Shown here: piece by piece, positions 1-11,344 of the stretch
Numbering within the stretch: position 1 is the stretch's first letter
How the letters are laid out: each line of letters begins with the position of its first letter
Assembly (NCBI RefSeq): GCF_026151205.1
Contig: NC_087077.1
Span: 6,534,483-6,598,482 of the forward strand
DNA from: Bolinopsis microptera
Taxonomy: Eukaryota > Ctenophora > Tentaculata > Lobata > Bolinopsidae
Length of the DNA: 64,000 nucleotides
Direction: 5' to 3'
The notes under the pieces: model-generated
What the model saw: the letters and a program-made list of their open reading frames with translations, nothing else
What the model was told of the DNA's origin: nothing
Database searches by the model: none
Translations under genes and position numbers: made by a program

Positions 1-835
1 ACTACATCTACTTAACACATACTACCTACTACATCAACCTAACATTGGTCACAGAACACATACTCCACATGCACATTTACCTACATACATACTACCTACT
101 ACATCTACTTAACACATACTACCTACTACATCTACCTAACCTTGGTCACAGAACAGATACTCCACATGCACATCTACCTACATACATACTACCTACTACA
201 TCTACTTAACACATACTACCTACTACATCTACCTAACATTGGTCACAGAACACATACTCCACATGCACATCTACCTAACACATACTACCTACTACATCTA
301 CCTAACACATACTACCTACTACATCTACTTAACACATACTACCTACTACATCTACCTAACCTTGTTCACAGAACACATACTCCACATGCACATCTACCTA
401 CAAACATACTACCTACTACATCTACCTAACACATACTACCTACTACATCTACCTAACACATACTACTTACTACATCTACCTAACACATACTACCTACTAC
501 ATCTACCTAACACATACTACCTACTACATCTACCTAACCTTGGTCACAGAACACATACTCCACATGCACATCTACTTACAAACATACTACCTACTACATC
601 TACCTAACCTTGGTCACAGAACACAATATACTCCACATGCACATCTACCTATAAACATACTACCTACTACATCTACCTAATCTTGGTCACAGAACACATA
701 CTCCACATGCACATCTACTTACAAACATACTACCTACTACATCTACCTAACCTTGGTCACAGAACACAATATACTCCACATGCACATCTACCTACAAACA
801 TACGACCTACTACATCTACCTAATCTTGGTGAGTT
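1..835. repeat. 27-bp minisatellite with interspersed ~41-bp units
   Basis: Units of about 27 bp (core ACATACTACCTACTACATCT followed by ACCTAAC) alternate irregularly with a ~41-bp unit built around TTGGTCACAGAACACATACT. Runs of one to five short units lie between the longer ones, giving a loose higher-order pattern. The array is cut by the left edge, so its true length is unknown. Open frames across it are repeat artefacts. Confidence 0.95.
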
Positions 836-1700
836 GGTCACAGTACAGATAAACTGGGGTGACGTAATTTTACGGTTGTAAGGAAGCAAGGGGTCCCGGG
901 TAGTTCATATATTACGTAGTCAATGTTTTGGAAATTTTTACCCCCCCCCCCCCCCCCCCCCCCCGGCCCTCATCCTTCACCCTCCCTTTACGTACTCAAC
1001 CGTAATTGTTTGGAATCTCCCATTCGGCTGATTGCGTAATATGTGAACGACCCGTAAGAAGTACCCAAATTAATATCCCGATTAGTTGGAGTTCTATTCA
1101 CAGCGACCCCTCTATATATATACATATCATAGCCCTGATCTATATTATAATCTTCGTGATATGATAATACGTCAAATCAAAGCCATCTTGTGCTGTATCC
1201 CAATATTAAACAGGATTTTTATAGAAAATAAAAATGATTGTTTTGGAGAGGTGAAGTAAACTGGTGCTTGGAAAGAACGATTTACTAACTCTAGGATAAT
1301 AAATTTAGGAAGAATATTTCACATTGTTTCATATAATATGCTGAATGTAATATTTTAAACTATTGCAGACTGATAAGACAAATGAAAAGCAAAACATTTT
1401 TTTTTAAACAAGAATAGTTTAACAGTGTACAGCGTATACTATAATATAAATATATTAGGGGTAGAAAGTAATAATATTAGTTATAATATTAGTAATACTA
1501 GCTAATACCCCTTTCAAACAATTGATGTAAAGTGCGAAAATGCAAAGGCAGCCCACAGATAGCAGTAGCGTTTTTACAATTCAGCGCAAGAAATATTGTT
1601 AGTTATAGTAATAAGTTATAGTAGTAGTTGTACAGCAATACTGTAAGAAGATGACGATCAGACCTCGTTAACAAGTTATAGTAATAGGAATGTAACCATG
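836..1700. other. Non-coding stretch downstream of the receptor gene
   Basis: AT-rich sequence between the left minisatellite and the receptor stop codon, with a poly-C tract at 941-964. It should contain the 3' UTR of the minus-strand receptor, but no convincing polyadenylation signal close to the stop was seen. No other gene is supported. Confidence 0.6.
941..964. repeat. Poly-C tract, 24 bases
   Basis: Uninterrupted run of 24 C on the plus strand, flanked by TTTTTA and GGCCCT. The exact length may be affected by sequencing slippage. Confidence 0.95.
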
Positions 1701-4700
1701 TTATATAGATGAATTAAGAGTTACTGGGACTCTGTCAGATCCAAAAAATAGTCTCTTAACAAATCTCTTGACATTTGGGTTGAAACATAAGTGTAAGATA
1801 GCATTATTACCTGAAGCAAAAAACAGAGAAAAGTAGTACCAAAGATAAACATAGGTCACATTTTTAAAAATAACGACGTAAGATTGTTCCCAGTCCATAC
1901 CGATTGAGACAGTGACATAATAGTGGATTATTTCAATATAGCAGATGAAATAGTTACAGGAGAGTAGAATAGTCATGAGTATAGCCTGGTTCTCCTTCCT
2001 TCTCTGTCTGAGAACCTTCTTATCCCGTGGAGGAGGTTTAGGACTGTCCTCAGCTGGGGAGCCGCTTATTATGGGGTTTATTGCTACTTGGTTACAATTC
2101 TTGCTTAATTTAATCGTCTCCCCACACTTAATAGATCTTATGCGAGAGAGAGCGTTTCTCATTAGGATGGAGGGTTGGTGGCAGGAGCTGGTTTGCTTCT
2201 TCTTCTTCTTCTTTTGCTTGCGAGATTGGTTCTGAAATGAGGTTCATTGATTAATATGCCTTGCTGAATATTTGAATGTTTTCATCATGATCATTATCTA
2301 TCAATAAAAGACAAAGTAACCTTCGTCAGGTTACCAAGGTAACCATCGTAACCAATCCACCAAGGTAACCTTCGTAAACACCAAGGTAACCTTTGTAACC
2401 AAGGTAACCAAGCCACCAATGTAACCAATGTAACCAAGGTAACCAAGGTAACCAAGGTAACCAAGGTAACCAAGGTAACCAAGGTAACCAAGGTAACCAA
2501 GGTAACCAAGGTAACCAAGGTAACCAAGGTAACCAAGGTAACCAAGGTAACCAAGGTAACCAAGGTAACCAAGGTAACCAAGGTAACCAAGGTAACCAAG
2601 GTAACCAAGGTAACCAAGGTAACCAAGTTACCAAGGTAAACTTTGTAACCAAGGTAACCAAACCACCAAGGTAGCCTTTGTAACCAAGGTAATCAAGTTA
2701 CCAAGGTAACCTTCGTAACCAAGGTAACCAAGCCACCAAGGTAACCAAGGTAACCAAACCACCAAGGTAGCCTTCGTAACCAAGGTGACCAAGCCACCAA
2801 GGTAACCTTCGTAACCAAGGTAACCAAGTTACCAAGGTAAACTTTGTAACCAAGGTAAACTTTGTAACCAAGGTAACCAAACCACCAAGGTAACCTTCGT
2901 TATCAAGGTAACCAAGCCACCAAGATAACCGTCGTTACCAAGGTGACCAAGCCACCAAGGTAACCTTTGCGTAACCAAGGTAACCAAGGTAACCAAGGTA
3001 ACCAAGGTAACCAAGGTAACCAAGGTAACCAAGGTAACCAAGGTAGCCTTTGTAACCAAGGTAACCAAGGTAACCAAGGTAACCAAGGTAACCTTCGTAA
3101 CCAAGGTAACCAAGCCACCAAGGTAACCTTCGTAACCAAGGTGACCAAGCCACCAAGGTAACCTTCGTAACCAAGGTAACCAAGGTAACGAAGGTAACCA
3201 AGGTAACCAAGGTAACCAAGGTAACCAAGGTAACCAAGGTAACCAAGGTAGCCTTTGTAACCAAGGTAACCAAGGTAACCAAGGTAACCAAGGCAACCAA
3301 GGTAACCAAGGTAACCAAGGTAGCCTTTGTAACCAAGGTAACCAAGCCACCAAGGTAGCCTTTGTAACCAAGGTGACCAAGCCACCAAGGTAGCCTTTGT
3401 AACCAAGGTAACCAAGCCACCAAGGTAACCTTCGTAACCAAGGTAATCAAGTTACCAAGAACTAAAAATGTTTAAAACGTCGCTCACCTTCATGACCAGG
3501 ATCTTGACAGCAACCAGAATATTACAGGTGATAATAAGGAAACAAGACACTATGACTGGAACCGTAAACAGAGCTATGTAGATCACTGAAAATAGAAATT
3601 TGCTAAAACGTATTCTGCTAAATAACAGATGTTTTGTTCGATAAATTGAAGATATTATCATTTGATAGCCATCAAACACTTATATTTAATCTAATTTACG
3701 AGCACTATGTCCAATTAATTGAGTTTATCTGATGGAAAATAAATACCTTTTCTAACAGCATCGCTATTAAATGAGTCAAATATTGTCTGGTCGCAGTAGC
3801 CCCAATCTACAAACATTTGGTATGCTTTCACTGAAATATTGTTTAATTTAGCCCCAATCTATAAAAGTTTGGTATTGTCTAATTCATCAAATGGGATTCG
3901 CTGTCAAATCTGTCAAACAAATATCTTCATCAAAGCATATAGGCTCCGGCTCCCCAGTCCTCATAAATGTTTGTTGTTGGACCTTCAATGTAAGCGCAAT
4001 ACGACCGCCTCTATAATTACTTCAATAACTAACCGTCTCTATTTGGTCCAGCGAAGCTGATGGCAGCCCCGATGAAACCATGGCTCCAACAGTAGATAAT
4101 CATTCCCTTGACAACGTTAGATTTGAAGTATTTCTCGTAAGTGAAGGGGCAGTACACAGCTAGGAAGCGTCCAATACTGGCACTTCCCAGGAGTAGAGGT
4201 GTAGTCAGGGATGCCATGTTCCACAGCATACCTGAAATAACACAACAAGTGTAGTGAGATAGAGTTCCTCAAAATTAGAATACTTCTTCTTACTGATTAC
4301 TATATTAATATAGTCAGTATATGAAATGTGTATATTTACCGGTAGGATAACATATAACGTCTCCAAGGACGGACTTGTCATCTTCAAACCATTTCCTCTC
4401 GTTCACTAAGAATATTGAGCCGAAAAGACCAGCGATCCCACTCAAACAGTCTGCGAGAGAATGTCTTAGATAAGAAATAAAGGATTCAAATGAACTGATA
4501 GGGTGATGCTAATAAAAGGGCGAACAGGTGTGACTTATGATTAAAAAAAATAAACTTATACCTAGAGTAGCTAGCTGAAAGAAGATAAACTTATACCTAG
4601 AGTAGCTAGTTGTAAGAAGATAATGTCAGTAACGGACTCCTTTCTCCGTAGTGCAACAAACACATACACCAGCAGACCATTCGCGATAACAGAGAAACAA

Positions 4701-5443
4701 CAAAATACAATTCCTGAAAAGAGTTATAAATTAGCGATAACAGAGAAACAACAAAATACAATTCCTGCAGAGAGTTATTAATGAGCGATAACAGAGAAAC
4801 AACAAAATACAATTCCTGAAAAGAGTTATAAATTAGCGATAACAGAGAAACAACAAAATACAATTCCTGAAGAGAGTTATTAATGAGCGATAACAGAGAA
4901 ACAACAAAATGCAATTCCTGAAGAGAGTTATAAATGAGCGATAACAGAGAAACAACAAAATACAATTCCTGAAAAGAGTTATAAATGAGCGATAACAGAG
5001 AAACAACAAAACACAATTCCTGAAAAGAGTTATAAATGAGCGATAACAGAGAAACAACAAAATACAATTTCTGAAAAGAGTTATAAATGAGCGATAACAG
5101 AGAAACAACAAAACACAATTCCTGAAGAGAGTTATAAATGAGCGATAACAGAGAAACAACAAAATACAATTCCTGAAGAGAGTTATAAATGAGCGATAAC
5201 AGAGAAACAACAAAACACAATTCCTGAAGAGAGTTATTAATAAGCGATAACAGAGAAACAACAAAATACAATTCCTGAAAAGAGTTATAAATTAGCGATT
5301 AAAAATATTAACATGAAATAAAATGTATTATCTGTGACTATACTCTTCCAGTAGTACTAAATTAACTAAATATTAAAATATGCCTCACCGACGGATCCCC
5401 AAACGCAGTCCACTTCCTTGCTGTAGCCTGTAGTCTCATTCAT
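1701..5443 (-). CDS. Class A (rhodopsin-like) G-protein-coupled receptor, 7 exons, divergent orphan
   Basis: Predicted seven-helix plasma-membrane receptor of 397 residues, assembled from exons 5443-5389, 4713-4597, 4450-4340, 4231-4034, 3830-3747, 3585-3488 and 2231-1701. All introns are GT-AG; the first five are phase 1 and the last phase 0, and the frame closes exactly (1194 nt). What is seen: N2 glycosylation sequon; TM1 about 19-40 with the A-N-G-L-L-V pattern; TM2 with LATLD (Asp58, 2.50 position); Cys91 and Cys173 as the likely TM3-ECL2 disulfide pair; TM3 ending GRFLAVYCP where DRY is usual; TM4 with Trp143; TM5 with Pro198; a long basic loop 3 (222-303) with a Lys run; TM6 from about 304 without CWxP; TM7 with NNAILH where NPxxY is usual, then FNPNVKRF as helix 8. 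Start chosen because this ATG has a short open exon spliced in phase to TM1. Ligand unknown. Missing micro-switch motifs suggest unusual activation or a fast-evolving lineage-specific receptor. Confidence 0.87.
2310..3462. repeat. 9-bp GGTAACCAA satellite filling receptor intron 6
   Basis: Tandem GGTAACCAA units with recurring variants (CACCAAGGTAACCTTCGTAA type) that make a loose higher-order pattern. The array fills almost all of the 1256-bp intron between the TM5 exon and the loop-3/TM6-TM7 exon. The unit is 9 bp, so minus-strand frames stay open and give apparent (T-L-V)n or (L-P-W)n proteins; these are artefacts, as the flanking splice sites remove the array. Confidence 0.95.
3798..3875. 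repeat. Decayed 52-bp duplication overlapping receptor exon 5
   Basis: The 26-bp block starting AGCCCCAATCTA occurs at 3798-3823, inside exon 5 (extracellular loop 2), and again at 3850-3875 in intron 4 with a few differences. The second copy carries a stop in the exon frame and is not part of the coding sequence. Confidence 0.75.
4555..4620. repeat. 35-bp tandem duplication of the exon-2 splice donor
   Basis: CTTATACCTAGAGTAGCTAG (minus-strand donor CTAG/GTATAAG) occurs at 4590-4609 and again 35 bp downstream in the gene at 4555-4574. In the second copy ACAA has become TCAG, so a possible acceptor (TTCTTTCAG) lies between the two donors. The insertion is not a multiple of three, so using the distal donor without a further splice would shift the frame. 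Confidence 0.8.
4683..5294. repeat. 12 x 51-bp array containing the exon-2 splice acceptor
   Basis: Twelve 51-bp units, starting at 4683 and every 51 bp after, fill intron 1 of the receptor. Each unit holds 31 nt equal or nearly equal to the start of exon 2 plus the pyrimidine tract and CAG acceptor. The copy at 4713/4714 is the functional junction because only it runs into the rest of the TM1 exon. In any upstream copy the receptor frame meets a TAA after about a dozen codons. Confidence 0.93.
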
Positions 5444-5767
5444 GCTGCTGCCGTGTAAGTAAACGTCTTATTAAAAATACTATAAAATAATAAACTTCAA
5501 GAAATACAGCTCTCTATATTATCGGTAAGATAAGGGAACTAAGCAGCTGTACATTGCTCAGTTACTAATTACAGTAATTTACTGCTGCTGCTCCTGCTGC
5601 TGCTGCAAGTGTCATGACTCATGTAATGTGAAGTACTAGCTGTTGAAAAATTGTCCTTAAATCAGTAATTAATTTTCTGGATCTGTACCTCCAATAGTTT
5701 CTTATATTTCATGTAAATGATGCCATCGCCTATCCTTCTACCACCCACACTAAAACCTTTAACTGGT

Positions 5768-5889
5768 ACCAGGTAACCAGGTAACCAGGTAACCAGGTAA
5801 CCAGGTAACCAGGTAACCAGGTAACCAGGTAACCAGGTAACCAGGTAACCAGGTAACCAGGTAACCAGGTAACCAGGTAACCAGGTAAC
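5768..5889. repeat. 8-bp AGGTAACC tandem array
   Basis: About fifteen nearly perfect copies of AGGTAACC. The unit shares the GGTAACC core with the 9-bp array in receptor intron 6, 2.3 kb away, but differs by one base in length. Confidence 0.95.
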
Positions 5890-6187
5890 AAGTATAATGA
5901 CAAGTTGCTCCATAGGAAACAAAAATATACAAAATTACCTATACGTACTATAAGTAGTAAATAATACTCAATCTGGAAATTATATCTATTGAGCTGACCC
6001 AGTGACCCCGATACTTGCTCCCCAACATTGGATAAGCAATACCAATTTCTTAGACACTTGCCAAAAGCAGGTACTGTAAAGAATGGTCAATATAACAGTA
6101 GTCAATATTACAGTAGCAGAAAGGCGGTTAACTGTATCTGCAATTCAGCACAGAATGAATAATGCATATATTGTATGAGTTAGGAGA

Positions 6188-6208
6188 AAGAGAGAGAGAG
6201 AGAGAGAA
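6188..6208. repeat. GA microsatellite
   Basis: Run of alternating GA, preceded by AGGAGAAAGAG and followed by AAGC. Confidence 0.85.
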
Positions 6209-7170
6209 GCAAAGTCATGTACCTGAGATCACGGTCATGGTTTGATCTCTAGCCACGAGATCAACATAAATCATATTAATACTGGCTACAGGTATTATAT
6301 ACTACTATATAATACTACATACTACTACATACAACTGCTACTATACTGCCAGCATTAACTAATAGCGTGAAATCAAATTCCCGGAGATGAAGGAGAGAGG
6401 ACCATGTGGTATTGCTCGGTTGTTCACCACAACATTGTAATTAATAAGATATATCCTCAACAGTAAGCAGTAAGATATACCCTCAGCAGTGAGTGATTTG
6501 ATCGTCGCGGCCACATAGCTGGCTTAAGTAAAGGATGCATTCTAGTTCAAATTTACCGACAAAATAAAACACAATTCACACTGGCCAATAGAAAGATCAG
6601 AATTTCCAGAGCATAAATAATGGAATATTTCACATTCCAGGATAAAAAGTTGTCACAATTATGTGACAATATTATCAAATTATGCACATATTTGACCATC
6701 ATCTAGGAGGTGCTAAATGAAATGGAGGCTTTTATACAAACCATGGATCCTGGAGCAGAATTTTCTTCTTAATATCTTTTATTAACTTTTATTAACTTTT
6801 CAGTTCTCCTCTCCACCATTTATATTACAATATATTATGCTAGTGAAGCTGCCTTACAATATGTTAAGTATAAACATTATAACATGGTTCTTGAAGTAGA
6901 GTCTTATAAACATCCTAATAAATCACAAACGAAGAAAAACACCGATCTAAAAGAAGTCTATAGATTAGACCCGGCAGAGTCTGGTACGATTAACAAGACA
7001 GTAAACGAGTAAGTAAAAACCTACCCTGAAAATAATACATTAAATACGAGCAAATAAAACGTACGGTAATCTGAGGAGGAGACTGTAAGGAGCAACATTC
7101 AATTATCTAACCACTTACCTTTTCGTCAGTTGCATTCTAACTAAGGAATATGTTATCAACATTTCAGCAA

Positions 7171-7243
7171 GAGGGCAAAAAGCGGGAACGTTTGCAGTAA
7201 AGTTAATGAGGGCAAAAAGCGGACATGTTTGCAGTAAAGTTAC
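7171..7243. repeat. 37-bp direct duplication
   Basis: Two copies of a sequence starting GAGGGCAAAAAGCGG and ending TTTGCAGTAAAGTTA, at 7171 and 7208, with two or three differences. Confidence 0.85.
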
Positions 7244-7500
7244 TAGTTAGTGAGTATGAGATGTATAATGTGGGGAGTCCGGCCACGTGATATTAGCAGT
7301 AGATTGGCGGTAGCCACTGCAGACCACTGCTTAAGTGCTTTAATGGACATTATCCAACAATCTCAATCGAACGACGTGGTATAATAATATGCAGGGTGGA
7401 TGGAAAGATATGTGCAACCATTATCAACGAGCCCCTCCTCTGGGTTGCATTATCAACGAGATGGTCTAGTCCTCCCTTGGATTTAATCCTTGATTAAATT

Positions 7501-10030
7501 GTGACTGTAATAACCTTAACTGGATTTTTCCTCATCGGTAAGACTTTGGAGGGGCTCCCCTTCTCTCCTTTGACTGCTTTGAGGGTGTAGCCCAAAAGAG
7601 AGCCCCTCGTTTGGGTTGCACCCTCAAAGGAGAGAAGGGGCTCCCCTCTTTTGGGTTGCAGCACCAAAGGAGAGAAGGGGCTCCCCTCTTTTGAATTGCA
7701 GCACCAAAGGAGAGGAGGAGCTCCCGTCTTTTGGGTTGCAGCACCAAAGGAGAGAAGGGGCTCCCCTCTTTTGGGTTGCAGCACCAAAGGAGAGAAGGGG
7801 CTCCCCTCTTTTGGGTTGCAGCACCAAAGGAGAGAAGGGGCTCCCCTCTTTTGGGTTGCAGCACCAAAGGAGAGGAGGAGCTCCCCTCTTTTGGGTTGCA
7901 GCACCAAAGGAGAGAAGGGGCTCCCCTCTTTTGGGTTGCAGCACCAAAGGAGAGAAGGGGCTCCCCTCTTTTGGGTTGCAGCACCAAAGGAGAGGAGGAG
8001 CTCCCCTCTTTTGGGTTGCAGCACCAAAGGAGAGAAGGGGCTCCCCTCTTTTGGGTTGCAGCACCAAAGGAGAGAAGGAGCTCCCCTCTTTTGGGTTGCA
8101 GCACCAAAGGAGAGAAGGGGCTCCCCTCTTTTGAATTGCAACACCAAAGGAGAGGAGAGGCTTCCCTCTTTTGGGTTGCAGCACCAAAGGAGAGGAGGAG
8201 CTCCCCTCTTTTGGGTTGCAGCACCAAAGGAGAGAAGAGGCTCCCCTCTTTTGGGTTGCAGCACCAAAGGAGAGAAGGGGCTCCCCTCTTTTGGGTTGCA
8301 GCACCAAAGGAGAGGAGGAGCTCCCCTCTTTTGGGTTGCAGCACCAAAGGAGAGAAGGGGCTCCCCTCTTTTGGGTTGCAGCACCAAAGGAGAGGAGGGG
8401 CTCCCCTCGTTTGGGTTGCAACACCAAAGGAGAGAAGGGGCTCCCCTCTTTTGAATTGCAACACCAAAGGAGAGGAGGGGCTTCCCTCTTTTGGGTTGCA
8501 GCACCAAAGGAGAAAAGGGGCTCCCCTCTTTTAGGTTGCAGCACCAAAGGAGAAAAGGGGCTCCCCTCTTTTGGGTTGCAGCACCAAAGGAGAGAAGGGG
8601 CTCCCCTCTTTTGGGTTGCAGCACCAAAGGAGAGAAGGGGCTCCCCTCTTTTGGGTTGCAGCACCAAAGGAGATAAGGGGCTCCCCTCTTTTGGGTTGCA
8701 GCACCAAAGGAGAGAAGGGGCTCCCGTCTTTTGGGTTGCAGCACCAAAGGAGAAAAGGGGCTCCCCTCTTTTGGGTTGCAGCACCAAAGGAGAAAAGGGG
8801 CTCCCCTCTTTTGGGTTGCAGCACCAAAGGAGAGAAGGGGCTCCCCTCTTTTGGGTTGCAGCACCAAAGGAGAGAAGGGGCTCCCCTCTTTTGGGTTGCA
8901 GCACCAAAGGAGATAAGGGGCTCCCCTCTTTTGGGTTGCAGCACCAAAGGAGAGGAGGAGCTCCCCTCTTTTGGGTTGCAGCACCAAAGGAGAGGGGGAG
9001 CTCCCCTCTTTTGGGTTGCAGCACCAAAGGAGAGGAGGAGCTCCCCTCTTTTGGGTTGCAGCACCAAAGGAGAGGAGGAGCTCCCCTCTTTTGGGTTGCA
9101 GCACCAAAGGAGAGGAGGAGCTCCCCTCTTTTGGGTTGCAGCACCAAAGGAGAGGAGGGCCCCCCTCTTTTGGGTTGCAGCACCAAAGGAGAGAAGGGGC
9201 TCCCCTCTTTTGGGTTGCAGCACCAAAGGAGAGAAGGGGCTCCCCTCTTTTGGGTTGCAGCACCAAAGGAGAGGAGGAGCTCCCCTCTTTTGGGTTGCAG
9301 CACCAAAGGAGAGAAGGGGCTCCCCTCTTTTGGGTTGCAGCACCAAAGGAGAGGAGGAGCTCCCCTCTTTTGGGTTGCAGCACCAAAGGAGAGAAGGGGC
9401 TCCCCTCTTTTGGGTTGCAACACCAAAGGAGAGGAGGGGCTCCCCTCGTTTGGGTTGCAACACCAAAGGAGAGAAGGGGCTCTCCTTGTTGTGACTGTAA
9501 TAACCTTAACTGGATTTTTCCTCATCGGTAAGACTTTGGAGGGGCTCCCCTTCTCTCCTTTGACTGCTTTGAGGGTGTAGCCCAAAAGAGAGCCCCTCGT
9601 TTGGGTTGCAACACCAAAGGAGAGAAGGGGCTCCCCTCTTTTGAATTGCAACACCAAAGGAGAGGAGAGGCTTCCCTCTTTTGGGTTGCAGCACCAAAGG
9701 AGAGGAGGAGCTCCCTTGCCGGAGGGAGGCTTCCCTCTTTTTGGGTTGCAGCACCAAAGGAGAGGAGGAGCTCCCCTCTTTTGGGTTGCAGCACCAAAGG
9801 AGAGAAGGGGCTCCCCTCTTTTGGGTTGCAGCACCAAAGGAGAGAAGGGGCTCCCCTCTTTTGGGTTGCAGCACCAAAGGAGATAAGGGGCTCCCCTCTT
9901 TTGGGTTGCAGCACCAAAGGAGAGAAGGGGCTCCCGTCTTTTGGGTTGCAGCACCAAAGGAGAGAAGGAGCTCCCCTCTTTTGGGTTGCAGCACCAAAGG
10001 AGAGAAAGGGCTCCCCTCTTTTGGGTTGTA
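7501..10030. repeat. 40-bp minisatellite with two copies of a 120-bp cassette
   Basis: About 57 copies of a 40-bp unit (GGGTTGCAGCACCAAAGGAG plus AGAAGGGGCTCCCCTCTTTT). A 120-bp non-repeat cassette starting GTGACTGTAATAACCTTAAC lies at 7501-7620 and again at 9491-9610, so the array has a 1990-bp higher-order duplication. The cassette contains a segment resembling the reverse complement of the unit. A unique GC-rich interruption sits at 9715-9735. The GGGGCTCCCC core is nearly self-complementary. Open frames of several hundred codons exist on both strands and follow from repetition. Confidence 0.95.
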
Positions 10031-10965
10031 ACCAATACTACGAATGAACCCTTGCTCTGGAAGTTATCTATGAAATTCTCCAAATTCCCCAGGTACCCAA
10101 TATACTTAAGCGGTTCATTAATTACCATTCAGAACTGTGAGTACTGCTGGAGAGCGTACCAATTTCGGTGCTAATCGGTGTGCACATTTTATCAAAATAC
10201 AATCAGGCTTTACAGAATATGTTTTACCGGAAAAAGCGTATATTTCTACAAATATATATAATATTTTCACTAATAATATTTGTTTGGAATGTAGCAATCT
10301 GAGAGTCATACAGCATGGAAATCATTCGACAATGAATGTGTTATGAATTGTAGTGTTAACAGTAAACAAAGAAAGCAATTATCTAGTAATTTGTAAGGGG
10401 TTAATTAAACCATTCAAACACCACGCTAGTTAATAAAGCTTATTAAGGCGCGTAGTGTGAACACCTGACATTAACACACTGAAACACGGGCATCTTTCTG
10501 CAAGGTACTATAAACTAAATGCTCATGTTTGTACGCATGACAACGAAATGAAATAAAAATAACGAAATTTGAGGAAGTGTAGATTTATAAATATTGTATA
10601 CAAAAATAGTTTAAAGTTGATTTGAGGAATAACTATTGTCTATTTGACATAATAAAAGGAAGCAAATAATATCTGGATACTAATCATGTATCTGGATACT
10701 TTATGAAACGCGGCTCTCGATTCTAGTTTAACATAATCAACAGGAAAATAACTGCTGAGAAGAAGCAAATTAAATATTACAACTGACATTTCGGTTAACT
10801 AACTTATTAACAAGTAACTAACTAACTAACTGACAGTTACATCATTAAGCTCGCCTAAAGGCCAACAAGTGCCAAAACGTTCAAGTGGCCGGTAGTACAC
10901 TTACAATGTCAGTACTCAATACAATAGTTTACGGAAGATTTTGCGATAGTCATACCTCCGCAATC

Positions 10966-11030
10966 AATTAGTCGGTTATACAATTAGTCTGTAATATATA
11001 ATTAGTCGGTTATACAATTAATATGTAATA
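10966..11030. repeat. Two-copy ~34-bp tandem repeat
   Basis: ATTAGTCGGTTATACAATTA occurs at 10967 and 11001 with similar following bases. Confidence 0.85.
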
Positions 11031-11205
11031 TTGTTCTATGCAATTGGCAAATTCCCCCAGGAAGCTTACAATCGATACAACATCAATTAACAATAATATC
11101 GCATCAGACGTTTAACCATTTGAAAAGATTAATCGGTACGAGTTCACAAAAGTATGAGATCTCATCAGAGCAGGCACATAGCCAGGGGGTGGGGGGCAGC
11201 ATCAG

Positions 11206-11235
11206 AGCAGTGGCGCAGTTAGTGTTACGCCACTG
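11206..11235. repeat. Short inverted repeat GCAGTGGCG/CGCCACTGC
   Basis: Nine-base arms around a 12-nt spacer. CAGTGGCG resembles the outer end of many hAT transposon terminal repeats and the core of the 31-bp satellite at 28-36 kb. Too short to call an element. Confidence 0.55.
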
Positions 11236-11344
11236 CGTGTTAATCAAAATTTTGTGCGATAAATCGATTCTGAAATAATCAAATCAAATTTAACACCGAA
11301 CGGGATGTATAATCTTAGACGAATAGGCGATGGTGTTCATTGTA

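Larger units (their letters stand above)
5444..7500. other. Region upstream of the receptor gene, no gene recognised
   Basis: AT-rich DNA that should contain the receptor promoter and 5' UTR, though no TATA box or clear core promoter was identified. It holds an 8-bp array (5768-5889), a GA-rich run near 6188-6208 and a 37-bp duplication (7171-7243). Short open frames look random. Confidence 0.6.
10031..11342. other. AT-rich intergenic DNA, no gene recognised
   Basis: No coding region with recognisable motifs. Contains a 34-bp tandem duplication (10966-11030) and a short hairpin with a hAT-like terminus (11206-11235). Confidence 0.6.

Noticed and set aside
2294-3450. Minus-strand (T-L-V)n and (L-P-W)n open frames
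   Set aside because: They lie in a 9-bp satellite inside a receptor intron with good splice sites on both sides.
3870-3990. Possible extra or alternative exon in receptor intron 4 (frame with I-C-F-D-E-D)
   Set aside because: No matching donor, and exon 4 splices in phase to exon 5, which carries the expected loop-2 cysteine.
4606-5271. 221-codon minus-strand frame of Y-F-V-V-S-L-L-S repeats
   Set aside because: It is the wrong frame of the 51-bp intronic array and reads out of frame into the TM1 exon.
7494-10128. Open frames up to 834 codons on both strands
   Set aside because: Produced by the 40-bp repeat, which is stop-free in several frames; overlapping mirror frames and pure repetition argue against genes.
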